Below, piece after piece: positions 1 to 7,613 of a stretch of 50,880 bases of DNA (position 1 is its first letter; each line of letters starts with the position of its first letter). The position numbers and the translations under genes are program-made. The notes beneath the pieces are model-generated. The model was not told where the DNA came from and did not search any database. It was given only the letters and a program-made list of their open reading frames with translations. Source of the stretch: Deltaproteobacteria bacterium (GTDB taxonomy: Bacteria > Desulfobacterota > DSM-4660 > Desulfatiglandales > Desulfatiglandaceae); NCBI GenBank assembly GCA_019307945.1, contig JAFDIS010000040.1, forward strand, positions 1 through 50,880, read 5' to 3'.

Positions 1-42
1 CTGGGGCCATACGGGCCGCCCTGGAAAGCAAAGGAGTATGGC
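1..42 (+). other. Probable 3' end of an upstream gene cut by the window edge
   Basis: Only 42 bases precede the first complete gene. One plus-strand frame is open from base 2 and stops at TGA 44-46, which would overlap the next ATG in an ATGA arrangement typical of coupled operon genes; another frame stays open to about base 96. In xanthine-dehydrogenase-family operons the FAD-binding subunit often lies here, but too little sequence is present to identify it. The ribosome binding site of the next gene (AAGGAG, 31-36) lies within this stretch. Confidence 0.3.
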
Positions 43-519
43 ATGAAAAAACTGATCGAACTGACGGTGAACGGCCGGCGCTGCGAGGCCGCAGTTGAAC
101 CAAACCGGACCCTCGTGGATTTCCTCCGCCATGATCTGGGGCTCACGGGAACGAAAAAGGGATGCGATGCGGGTGATTGCGGCACATGCACGGTGATCAT
201 GGACGGAAGACCGGTCAATTCCTGCCTTGTGCTTGCGGTCACGGCCCACGGCAAAGAGATCACCACCATAGAAGGACTGGAAACGGATGAAGGTCTTCAT
301 CCCTTGCAGGAGGCCTTTGTCCAACACGGTGCGGTCCAGTGCGGTTTCTGCACACCGGGCATGATTCTGTCGGCCAAGAGCCTGTTGGAGCGCAACCCGA
401 ATCCCGACGAATTGGAGATACGTACCGCCCTTTCCGGGAATCTCTGCCGCTGCACCGGCTACCAGAAGATCGTGGAGGCGGTCCTCTCTGTCGGTCAAGG
501 AGGCCGGCACGGAGGTTGA
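43..519 (+). CDS. (2Fe-2S)-binding small subunit of a xanthine dehydrogenase/4-hydroxybenzoyl-CoA reductase family enzyme
   Basis: This 158-residue protein is the electron-transfer subunit of a molybdenum hydroxylase. The N-terminal plant-type ferredoxin domain has Cys41, Cys46, Cys49 and Cys61 (CDAGDCGTC). The C-terminal four-helix domain carries the second [2Fe-2S] cluster through Cys100, Cys103 (CGFCTPGM), Cys135 and Cys137 (CRCTGY). Its length matches CoxS/HcrC/XdhC-type subunits (150-170 residues). In the family it passes electrons between the molybdopterin subunit, encoded next, and a FAD subunit, which is not visible and may lie upstream. The start follows AAGGAG at a good distance. 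Cofactor binding is clear from the motifs; the substrate of the complex is not known. Confidence 0.93.
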   Translation: MKKLIELTVNGRRCEAAVEPNRTLVDFLRHDLGLTGTKKGCDAGDCGTCTVIMDGRPVNSCLVLAVTAHGKEITTIEGLETDEGLHPLQEAFVQHGAVQCGFCTPGMILSAKSLLERNPNPDELEIRTALSGNLCRCTGYQKIVEAVLSVGQGGRHGG

Positions 520-528
520 GGAAGCGCC

Positions 529-573
529 GTGTTCAGCGGCGTGTTCCCGGGGTATTCCCCGTGTCTTGAACAC
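529..573 (+). other. Nested stem-loop between the two molybdenum-enzyme genes
   Basis: GTGTTCA (529-535) pairs with TGAACAC (567-573), enclosing a compact hairpin CGGGG-TATT-CCCCG (548-561). No T-tract follows, so it is more likely an mRNA stability or processing element than a terminator. It lies in the 77-base gap between the small and large subunit genes. Confidence 0.4.
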
Positions 574-596
574 ACCACGAAAACAGGGAGTATATC

Positions 597-2951
597 ATGA
601 CTTTGCACAGCGTCATCAACAAGAGAGCCCCCCGGCTGGACGCACCGGCCAAGGCCACAGGAAGGGCCAAATTCATCGATGACCTCTCCTTGCCCGGCCT
701 TTTGTACGGGGCGATCCTTCAGAGCCCCCTGCCCCACGCCAGGATCCTGAACATCGACACCTCCCGGGCCGAAAGGCTGCCCGGAGTCAGGCAGGTCGTC
801 ACGGCCGAGGACGCGGGGCAGGTGCCCTACGGGGTGAGCCCGGCCCGTTACGACGAAAACCTCTTTTGCCTGGACAAGGTGCGCTATGTGGGGGACGAAA
901 TCGCTGCGGTTGCGGCCACGGACCTGGAAACCGCGCTGGAAGCTGTGTCTCTGATCCGCGTGGACTACGAGGAGCTTCCAGCCGTGTTCACCCCGGAGGA
1001 GGCCATGGCGGAAGGAGCGCCCCAGCTTCACGACCGCTACCCCCGCAACCTCTGCGCCGAGGTGCACCAGGAATTCGGCGACGTGGAAGCGGCGCTCAAA
1101 ACCTGTGACCTGGTACGCACAGATACCTTCATCAACAAACGGCAGGACGCGGCCTTCCTGGAACCCAACGGGTGCATCGCAAACTTCGATCTACAGGGCT
1201 ACCTGACCTTGTACACCTCCACCCAGGTGCCCCACTATGTCCAAAGGACTGTGGCCATGGTGCTGGGGCTTCCCATCGGGAAGGTCCGGGTCATCAAACC
1301 TTACGTGGGCGGAGGCTTCGGCCCCAAGGCGGCCGCCACCCCCCTGGAACTGAGTGCCTGCCTGCTTTCCCTGAAGACGCGAAAGCCGGTTAAGATGAAC
1401 TATACGAGGGAACAGGTCTTTCTCTTTTCCAGGGCGCGACACCAGTTCAAACACACCCTGACCACCGGGGTGAAAAAGGACGGTACCATCGTGGCCCTGG
1501 CCAACGAGTGCTACCTGGAGGGAGGGGCTTATTGCAGTTTCGGGATCGCCACGGTCTATTACGCGGGCTCGCTCCTCGGTGCCCCGTACCGTCTGCCCAA
1601 CATGAAGTATGACGGCTACCGGGTCTACACCAACAAGCCGGCCTGCGGCGCCCAGCGGGGTCACGGAGGCGTGGCCGCCCGGGCTGCCTGGGAGCAGCAA
1701 CTGGACGCCATCGCCCATGAACTGGGAATGGACCCCGTGGAGTTCCGGCTCAAGAATTCAATGGAGGCAGGCGACGTCACATGCAATGAACTGTATACGA
1801 GCAGCTTCGGCATGAAGGAATGCATCGAAGCGGCCGCCCGGGGCTCCAACTGGAAGGAAAAGAAAGGCAAGATGCCCAAGGGCAAGGGGATCGGCGTAGC
1901 GTGCGGCTTCTTCGTATCGGGAGCAGGCTACCCCATCTACCGATCCGACACCTACCACTGCACCGTAACCATCAGGCTCAGTGAAGACGGGGGAACGGCC
2001 CACGTTTACACGGCCGCGGCCGAGATCGGGCAGGGTTCCGACACGGCCATGGCCATGATCGCGGCCGAGGCCCTCGGGGTCCCCCTGGAGGCCGTCAGGC
2101 TTTCTTCGGGGGATACGGAATACGGCATCGATCTTGGGGCCTATTCCAGCAGGACCACCCTGATGACCGGACATGCCACCAAGGAGGCCGCCGAGAACGT
2201 CAAGGCACAGGTGCTGGAGGTCCTCTCCGACGAACTCCGGGTGCCGCTGGGCGAGATGGACATACGCGACGGGTACGTGGAATTCAAACGGGGCCCGGTG
2301 GACTTTACGGCCCTCAGGACCCGCTACATCAAGGAGCACAGGGGGTGGACCGACAATCCGGAAGACGACCGCCTAACCTTCCGGGAGGCTGCACGCATGG
2401 CGTACCTGGCCCGGGGCACCATCGTTGGAACCGGGAAATACAAGCCCGGAGAACTGGGCGGAAAATTCAAAGGCGCCACCGTGGGCACATCCCCCGCCTA
2501 CGGCCCCTCGGCCCAGGTGGTGGAGGTGACCGTGGACGAGGAGACGGGCAAGATAACCGTGGACCGCATGACGGATGCCCATGACTGCGGCAAGGCCATC
2601 AACGTGACCTCGGTGGAGGGACAGATGCAGGGGAGCCTCTCCATGGGTCTTGGCGAGGCCCTTTTCGAGGAGGTCAAGTTCGACGACAAAGGCCGTATTC
2701 TCAACGCCAACCTATCCGAATACAAAATCCCCACCGCCCTGGACATGCCCAATGTGAAGACCCTCATCGTGGAAAGCAACGAACCCAACGGGCCCTTCGG
2801 GGCCAAGGAAGTGGGTGAGGGGGCCATCATGCCCACGATCCCGGCCATCCTAAACGCCGTCTACGATGCCACGGGCGTCTTGATCCAGGAATTGCCTCTC
2901 ACCCCTGAAAGGGTCTATATGGCGCTCAAGAAAAAACGGGAGGGCAAGTAG
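597..2951 (+). CDS. Xanthine dehydrogenase family molybdopterin-binding (large) subunit
   Basis: This 784-residue catalytic subunit carries the molybdopterin cofactor and hydroxylates or reduces its substrate. An a/b hammerhead domain lies at the N-terminus (about 15-130). Cofactor motifs follow: GGGFGPKA near 238-245, CGAQRGHG near 350-357, EIGQGSD near 480, and a C-terminal GAKEVGEGA whose last Glu matches the catalytic glutamate of the family. Length is normal (750-800). The QRGHG form of the second motif recalls, from memory, 4-hydroxybenzoyl-CoA reductase alpha subunits, so an aromatic acyl-CoA substrate is possible; aldehyde or N-heterocycle hydroxylases remain alternatives. It pairs with the [2Fe-2S] subunit upstream. 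GGGAG precedes the ATG. Confidence 0.92.
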   Translation: MTLHSVINKRAPRLDAPAKATGRAKFIDDLSLPGLLYGAILQSPLPHARILNIDTSRAERLPGVRQVVTAEDAGQVPYGVSPARYDENLFCLDKVRYVGDEIAAVAATDLETALEAVSLIRVDYEELPAVFTPEEAMAEGAPQLHDRYPRNLCAEVHQEFGDVEAALKTCDLVRTDTFINKRQDAAFLEPNGCIANFDLQGYLTLYTSTQVPHYVQRTVAMVLGLPIGKVRVIKPYVGGGFGPKAAATPLELSACLLSLKTRKPVKMNYTREQVFLFSRARHQFKHTLTTGVKKDGTIVALANECYLEGGAYCSFGIATVYYAGSLLGAPYRLPNMKYDGYRVYTNKPACGAQRGHGGVAARAAWEQQLDAIAHELGMDPVEFRLKNSMEAGDVTCNELYTSSFGMKECIEAAARGSNWKEKKGKMPKGKGIGVACGFFVSGAGYPIYRSDTYHCTVTIRLSEDGGTAHVYTAAAEIGQGSDTAMAMIAAEALGVPLEAVRLSSGDTEYGIDLGAYSSRTTLMTGHATKEAAENVKAQVLEVLSDELRVPLGEMDIRDGYVEFKRGPVDFTALRTRYIKEHRGWTDNPEDDRLTFREAARMAYLARGTIVGTGKYKPGELGGKFKGATVGTSPAYGPSAQVVEVTVDEETGKITVDRMTDAHDCGKAINVTSVEGQMQGSLSMGLGEALFEEVKFDDKGRILNANLSEYKIPTALDMPNVKTLIVESNEPNGPFGAKEVGEGAIMPTIPAILNAVYDATGVLIQELPLTPERVYMALKKKREGK

Positions 2952-2974
2952 GAAAAGACTCCCTCTCTGTCCTT

Positions 2975-3011
2975 CCGGAGCCGTTCCGCCACCCACGGTG
3001 GAACAGCTCGG
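2975..3011 (+). terminator. Weak stem-loop downstream of the molybdopterin subunit gene
   Basis: GTTCCGCC (2983-2990) pairs with GGTGGAAC (2997-3004) with one G-T pair, and flanking bases CGGAGC/AGCTCG can extend the stem with a bulge. It sits 31 bases after the stop codon and just before the next promoter, where a terminator would be expected. The T-run after it is poor (CCTTTCG), so intrinsic termination is uncertain. Confidence 0.35.
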
Positions 3012-3026
3012 GCCTTTCGAAAGAAA

Positions 3027-3046
3027 TTGATTGACAAGTCAATCAA
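3027..3046. promoter_or_regulatory. 20-bp palindromic operator, probably for a TetR-type repressor
   Basis: TTGATTGACAAGTCAATCAA has perfect 9-bp arms (3027-3035 and 3038-3046) around a central AA. It overlaps the TTGACA -35 hexamer at 3031-3036, so a bound protein would block RNA polymerase. Size and symmetry fit operators of TetR-family repressors that control acyl-CoA metabolism genes, but no tetR gene is present in this window. It stands about 165 bp upstream of the carrier protein gene. Confidence 0.65.
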
Positions 3047-3059
3047 TCATTGATACGGT
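3031..3059 (+). promoter_or_regulatory. Putative sigma-70 promoter of the biotin carboxyl carrier/biotin carboxylase genes
   Basis: A perfect -35 hexamer TTGACA (3031-3036) is followed after 17 bases by TACGGT (3054-3059), a 3/6 match to the -10 box. The palindromic operator overlaps the -35. A leader of about 145 bases would follow before the ATG at 3212. Confidence 0.4.
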
Positions 3060-3211
3060 CTCCCTGCCCGAAAGGTGCCTGATGAAAAAATGTTCCAGGC
3101 CGGGCGATTTAGGTGGAGCGATCGAGAATTCCATGAATCCATGAACCGAAACGGCCCCCCACATCGTTGAGACGGGCCTTCACAAGAAAAAGCTGAATGC
3201 GAGGGTAAGCG

Positions 3212-3478
3212 ATGAGCGAAGAACAGCAAGGCGGCAAACGCGTGGAAGTCAGGGCCCCCATGTCAGGGGTTTTTTACAGGAAACCCGCTCCGGATCAGCC
3301 CCCGTACGTGGAAGTGGGGGCACGGGTCAAGAAAAAACAGGTCCTCGGGCTCCTGGAAACCATGAAGGTCTTTCAGAAGATCAAATCTCCCGCCAAGGGA
3401 AAAATCGTGGAGATCGTCCCTGAAGACGAAACTCCCTTGAAAGACAACGACCTCATCTTCGTGATCGAAACGGAGTAG
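3212..3478 (+). CDS. Biotin/lipoyl attachment domain protein (biotin carboxyl carrier protein)
   Basis: This 88-residue protein consists of a single biotinyl domain. The attachment motif is LLETMKVF with Lys52 as the biotinylation site; the usual form is EAMKM, so residues on both sides differ although the Met-Lys core is kept. The short N-terminal tail is hydrophilic. Its stop codon lies two bases before the start of the biotin carboxylase gene, so the two are co-translated partners. In the family the carrier moves carboxybiotin from biotin carboxylase to a carboxyltransferase acting on an acyl-CoA. No carboxyltransferase gene is in the window. Lipoylation instead of biotinylation is unlikely given the neighbour. 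Confidence 0.88.
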   Translation: MSEEQQGGKRVEVRAPMSGVFYRKPAPDQPPYVEVGARVKKKQVLGLLETMKVFQKIKSPAKGKIVEIVPEDETPLKDNDLIFVIETE

Positions 3479-3480
3479 CC

Positions 3481-4872
3481 ATGTTCAAGAAAGTATTGGT
3501 GGCCAACCGGGGCGAGATCGCCCTGAGGGTCCTGCGTGCCTGCAAGGAGATGGACATCCCAACCGTGGCCGTGTACTCGGAGGCGGACGAAAAATCGCTC
3601 CATGTTCGGTTCGCTGACGAAAACGTGTGCATCGGCCCCCCTATGAGCGCCAAGAGCTACCTAAACGCCGAACGCATCATCAAGGCGGCCGTGAAAACGG
3701 GTGCGGATGCGGTCCACCCGGGCTACGGATACCTGGCCGAGTCCGAGGCCTTTGCCGCGGCCTGCGAGGATCGGGGCCTCGTCTTCATCGGCCCCACGCC
3801 CCGAAACCTGCAACTTGCCGGGGACAAAATCACGGCCAAAAAGATAGTGGAGGAGGCCGGGGTTCCGGTGGTCCCCAGCAGCCCGGGGGGCGTATCGGAA
3901 CAGGAAGAGGCCCTTCGCCTGGGCAACGAAATGGGTTATCCGGTGATGATCAAGGCCTCGGGCGGAGGAGGAGGAAGGGGAATCCGTGTCTGCCGCAACG
4001 AAGAGGAGCTGCTGGAGGAATTCGCGGTGGCGCGATCCGAGGCCCGGGCCGCCTTTGGAAACGACGAGGTCTACATAGAAAAGTTCGTCATCAGGCCCCG
4101 TCACATCGAATTCCAGGTACTGGCCGACCGGCACGGGAACGTAATCCACCTGGGTGAGAGGGAATGCACCATCCAGCGGCGTTACCAGAAGCTCATCGAG
4201 GAATCGCCATCCCCCAAGCTCACCCCGGAACTTCGAAAAAGGATGGGCGAGGCCGCAGTGACGGCGGCCCGGAGCGCAGGCTATTTCAACGCCGGGACCG
4301 TTGAATTCCTCCTGGACCGGGACGACAACTTCTACTTCATGGAAATCAACGCCCGCATCCAGGTGGAACACCCGGTGACAGAGCTTGTGACGGGCGTTGA
4401 TCTGGTCAAGGAGCAGATTCGCCTGGCAGGAGGAGAAGCCCTCATTTATTCTTTCGACGATCTTCAAACACGAGGTTGGGCCATTGAGTGCCGCATCAAC
4501 GCTGAAAACCCGGACATGGACTTCATGCCCTCGCCGGGGACCGTGGAGACCTACAGACCACCGGGGGGCTTCGGTGTCAGGCTGGACACACACCTTTACC
4601 AGGGCTACGAACTCCCCATTTATTACGACTCGCTCATCGCGAAGCTCATCACCCACGACCTGACCCGGGAAGGGGCCATCCGGATCATGAAACGGGCCCT
4701 GGGCGAATTCCGCGTGGAACCCCTCAAGACCACGATCCCGCTCTATCTGCGGGTCATGGAAGACCCTGACTTTTTGAAGGGTGATTTCGACACCTCCTAC
4801 ATCCATCGTTTCGTACCCGAAGAGGACGACGAGGAGGAAGACGAAGAGGACGACGAGGAGGAAGACGACTAG
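3481..4872 (+). CDS. accC: Biotin carboxylase (acyl-CoA carboxylase subunit) with acidic C-terminal tail
   Basis: This 463-residue ATP-grasp enzyme carboxylates biotin on the carrier protein using ATP and bicarbonate. The N-terminal domain begins KKVLVANRGEIALRVLRA; the glycine-rich loop SGGGGGRGIR lies near 160-168; the catalytic motif MEINARIQVEHPVTE is present near 285-299; the C-terminal domain includes SPGTVETYRPPGG. Family members usually have 445-450 residues. The extra length is a run of almost only Asp and Glu over the last 17-20 residues, which is unusual. It is coupled to the carrier gene. No carboxyltransferase follows; the next operon is a transporter. It could serve an acetyl-, propionyl- or other acyl-CoA carboxylase. 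Confidence 0.93.
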   Translation: MFKKVLVANRGEIALRVLRACKEMDIPTVAVYSEADEKSLHVRFADENVCIGPPMSAKSYLNAERIIKAAVKTGADAVHPGYGYLAESEAFAAACEDRGLVFIGPTPRNLQLAGDKITAKKIVEEAGVPVVPSSPGGVSEQEEALRLGNEMGYPVMIKASGGGGGRGIRVCRNEEELLEEFAVARSEARAAFGNDEVYIEKFVIRPRHIEFQVLADRHGNVIHLGERECTIQRRYQKLIEESPSPKLTPELRKRMGEAAVTAARSAGYFNAGTVEFLLDRDDNFYFMEINARIQVEHPVTELVTGVDLVKEQIRLAGGEALIYSFDDLQTRGWAIECRINAENPDMDFMPSPGTVETYRPPGGFGVRLDTHLYQGYELPIYYDSLIAKLITHDLTREGAIRIMKRALGEFRVEPLKTTIPLYLRVMEDPDFLKGDFDTSYIHRFVPEEDDEEEDEEDDEEEDD

Positions 4873-5348
4873 GAGGCCCCGGCCCGATCGCGCCCAAACT
4901 CCGGAAATGTCCGACAGGTCTCTGCCTTCACGGGTCACCCCGAAAATAATGGCTTGACAAAGACGCAGGCCTTTTTTTACCTTGTGCAATATGCTCTTTT
5001 TAAGGAGTCTGGAGAGGGCGACGGAGAGGAAAGGTTCGCCGCCTCACGAGGGATTCGATCCCCCTGCACGAAAGACTCCGAAGAGGCGTGGGCAATCCCC
5101 TGGATCAACTATACCGAAGCGGGAGCGCGCCGCGATGGCTCTCGCCTCAAGCCAACAGTAATGGTCGGGAACCCTGATTCATAAAACACAATCTTCTAAT
5201 CTTTCAAGGAGGTGGATAAGGAAACTTCTGATCGCCAACCCCAGCCTTTTTTCATGGTTTTAAAGTGCCGGGAGGCCGCGGCTTGCTTCGCTCCCGGCAA
5301 CGGCCACTCACCAACCGAAACCGAACGCGCCGAAAGAGGAGGAGTATC
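4873..5348 (+). other. 476-bp leader/intergenic region before the ABC transporter operon
   Basis: No convincing gene is seen. It holds a possible -35 box TTGACA (4954-4959) with no good -10 at normal spacing, a strong Shine-Dalgarno-like AAGGAGGTG (5206-5214) with no plausible start codon after it, and a stem-loop TGCCGGGAG/CTCCCGGCA (5266-5274 with 5291-5299) whose 16-base loop contains the self-complementary GCCGCGGC. The hairpin lies about 50 bases before the binding-protein start and probably sits in the 5' untranslated leader. Confidence 0.4.
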
Positions 5349-6644
5349 ATGAAACGCAAGGCATTCTTTGTTTCAACCCTTTTCCTTGTCCTTTCCCTGT
5401 TCTGCCTCCAACCATCCTTTGCCAAGGAGATAAAAGTCCTGTCCCAGTTTCCCATGAGCGGCCCGGTGGGTTCCCTCCACGAATTCGGCTGGGGATACAT
5501 TGACGCCATGAACTGGGTCAACAGCGAAGGCGGCGGAGTCAACGGAAAGAAGATCACCTGGTTTCTGGAAGACATGCGTTACAGCCCCACGGTTGAGGTG
5601 GCCAACTTCAACCGCTACTGCGCCGAGCACAGCCGGGACGAATTCCTCATGGCCACGGGCTATATCACGGGCGGTCTCAAGCCGCTTATCGAAAAAGTGA
5701 ACGTAGAGGAAAAAATTCCCTGGCTGGACGGTTCCTACTCCACGGAGATCTTCGGCGAAGAGGGTGGCCCTTCCAAGTACCCTTATTACTATTCCCTGGG
5801 CGGCACCTACGGCAACCAGATTCGCGTGCTCATGCGGTGGATCAAGCAAAACCACAAGGGCAAGGGAAAACCCCGGGTAGGCTTTGTCTACAGCCCCACG
5901 GCCTGGGGCCGCGACGGGACCCCCGAGGGCATCGCCTATGCCAAGAAACTGGGCTTCGACGTGGTGGCCCAGATCGAATACCCCTACACGGCCACGGACG
6001 CCACGAGCGAGTGCATGCAGCTCCGAAAGAAAAAGGCCCAGTACGTGGTCTACCACGGCTACTCGGGCGCGGGGTCGTACACCGCCATCTTTTTCAAGAC
6101 CGCCAAAAAGATACTCCGAAATGTCCAGCTAATGGGGACCCACTACACCACCGGAAGGTTTCCCCTCCTCGTCTCCCAGGCAGCCTACGATGGGTACGTG
6201 GGCGTGGCCACCCGCCCCTTCATGGACGCGGTACCACGGGCCAGGACCCCTATGGACAACCCCTTTGTAAAACTGGTCCACGACTTTGCCAAGAAGTACC
6301 GCCCCGACGAGTACAAGAAGGGCCTAAAGGGCGGCGGGATCAAGGACATGTTCCTTTACTCCGAGGGCCTCACTTATGCCTTCCTTATCCAGGAGGCACT
6401 GACACGTGCCGACAACGCGGGCAACCTCACCCGCGAGGGCGTGAAGAAGGCCCTGGACACCATGGTGTGGGATTTCAAGGGAATGTTCGACGGAAAGACA
6501 TTTTCTTACAAGTCGCATACGGTGCCCATGTTCCAAATCTTCCAAGCCAAGGTGAAGATGGTGAAGCTCGGGGGAAAGATGGTGCCTACCGGCGGCGTCT
6601 ATCCCATCACCGATTGGATCAACACGGACGAAATCAACTGGTAA
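5349..6644 (+). CDS. ABC transporter substrate-binding protein, branched-chain amino acid (type I periplasmic) family
   Basis: This is a 431-residue periplasmic binding protein. I start it at ATG 5349, where GAGGAG lies just upstream and a clear signal peptide begins (MKRKAFFVSTLFLVLSLFCL, then a cut after PSFA); the open frame extends to 5265, but that stretch is arginine-rich and not signal-like. The mature protein begins with IKVLSQFPMSGPVG, typical of LivK/HAAT-like proteins. It heads an operon with two permeases, two ATPases and an acyl-CoA ligase, so the ligand may be an organic or aromatic acid rather than an amino acid. That last point is inferred from context only. Confidence 0.9.
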   Translation: MKRKAFFVSTLFLVLSLFCLQPSFAKEIKVLSQFPMSGPVGSLHEFGWGYIDAMNWVNSEGGGVNGKKITWFLEDMRYSPTVEVANFNRYCAEHSRDEFLMATGYITGGLKPLIEKVNVEEKIPWLDGSYSTEIFGEEGGPSKYPYYYSLGGTYGNQIRVLMRWIKQNHKGKGKPRVGFVYSPTAWGRDGTPEGIAYAKKLGFDVVAQIEYPYTATDATSECMQLRKKKAQYVVYHGYSGAGSYTAIFFKTAKKILRNVQLMGTHYTTGRFPLLVSQAAYDGYVGVATRPFMDAVPRARTPMDNPFVKLVHDFAKKYRPDEYKKGLKGGGIKDMFLYSEGLTYAFLIQEALTRADNAGNLTREGVKKALDTMVWDFKGMFDGKTFSYKSHTVPMFQIFQAKVKMVKLGGKMVPTGGVYPITDWINTDEINW

Positions 6645-6681
6645 ACCATCGATATAGACAGGGGTGACAGGGTAGGGCCGC

Positions 6682-6718
6682 CCGGACCGGGGCGACCCTT
6701 TCCGACGCCCCGGTCCGG
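6682..6718 (+). promoter_or_regulatory. 13-bp perfect GC-rich hairpin between binding-protein and permease genes
   Basis: CCGGACCGGGGCG (6682-6694) pairs without mismatch with CGCCCCGGTCCGG (6706-6718) around an 11-base loop. It begins 37 bases after the binding-protein stop. The last two G residues of the 3' arm are also the first two of the GGAGG ribosome binding site (6717-6721) of the permease at 6727. It can protect the binding-protein message from 3' decay and partly hide the permease ribosome binding site, giving more binding protein than permease. It lacks a T-tract. Confidence 0.7.
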
Positions 6719-6726
6719 AGGTCCCC

Positions 6727-7611
6727 ATGCTGGATTTGTTACAGACCCTGGGCTCCGGGGTCCTGGTGGGGTTGGTTTACGCCTTGCTGGGTCTCTGCGT
6801 GGTCATAATCTTCAAGGCCTCGGAGGCGTTCAACTTCGCCATCGGCGAATTCCTGGTCATAGGCTCCTTTCTCTTCTACGTCCTGTTCTTCGATCTGCAC
6901 ATCCCGTTCATCCTGGCCCTGCCGCTGGGCCTGCTCCTGGCGGCCGCAGTCGGAGCCCTGGTGGAACGCGTGACCATCAAGCCGCTTTTGGGGCGGGCAC
7001 CCATCTCCATGACCATAGTCACTCTGGGCCTGGGCTTTTTCCTGAGGGCCTGTGTGCAGCTCATCTGGGGGTCGCACACCTACTCCTTTTTCCTGGACCT
7101 GCCCGATATAACGGTCGAGGTAGGAGACTTCCTGTTCCTTTCAGACCCCATCTGGGCGGGAATACTGGCGATCCTGACCTTCGTGCTCGTAATAGTGTTC
7201 CTGTTCCGCACCAGGTGGGGTTTGGCCATCCGTGCCACATCCGAGGACCAGGCCAAGGCCCTGGCCTTCGGTATCAACGCAAGGTTCATTCTTCTGATAG
7301 TCTGGGCCCTGAGCGCGTTGTGCATCGCGGTGGCGGGGATCATGATCTCCAATTTCGGGGCGCTCCAGGTGGGGATGGGTTTCGTGGGACTCCGCGCCAT
7401 CCCCGTGGTGCTCATCGGGGGCATGGACAGTATCGGCGGGGCCCTGGTGGGAGGCATTATCGTAGGGATGTGCGAGGCGGTGGCGGGGGCCTACATAGAG
7501 CCGCTGGGCCTGGTGGGTTTCAAGGATGTGGCCCCCTACATCCTGCTTCTCCTGGTGCTCTTCATACGCCCCTACGGTCTTTTTGGAACCGTCCGGATTG
7601 AAAGGGTCTGA
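6727..7611 (+). CDS. livH: Branched-chain amino acid-type ABC transporter permease (LivH family)
   Basis: This 294-residue integral membrane protein has about eight hydrophobic segments and the LivH-type features GSGVLVGLVYALLGL at the N-terminus and LRAIPVVLIGGMDSIGGALV near 225-245, the cytoplasmic loop that meets the ATPase. Length is typical (285-305). It forms the channel with the LivM-like permease at 11099. It ends two bases before the first ATPase gene. The preceding hairpin overlaps its ribosome binding site. The substrate cannot be read from the sequence. Confidence 0.92.
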   Translation: MLDLLQTLGSGVLVGLVYALLGLCVVIIFKASEAFNFAIGEFLVIGSFLFYVLFFDLHIPFILALPLGLLLAAAVGALVERVTIKPLLGRAPISMTIVTLGLGFFLRACVQLIWGSHTYSFFLDLPDITVEVGDFLFLSDPIWAGILAILTFVLVIVFLFRTRWGLAIRATSEDQAKALAFGINARFILLIVWALSALCIAVAGIMISNFGALQVGMGFVGLRAIPVVLIGGMDSIGGALVGGIIVGMCEAVAGAYIEPLGLVGFKDVAPYILLLLVLFIRPYGLFGTVRIERV

Positions 7612-7613
7612 GC

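Noticed and set aside
3661-4989. 442-codon antisense open frame opposite the biotin carboxylase gene
   Set aside because: It is a shadow of GC-rich codon use; the sense frame has all catalytic motifs.
5030-5080. tRNA-like T-arm (GGGATTCGATCCCC) in the transporter leader
   Set aside because: No acceptor, D or anticodon arms can be formed around it.
5265-5348. Upstream N-terminal extension of the ABC binding protein
   Set aside because: It is arginine-rich and lies in the leader hairpin; the ATG at 5349 has a ribosome site and begins a clear signal peptide.
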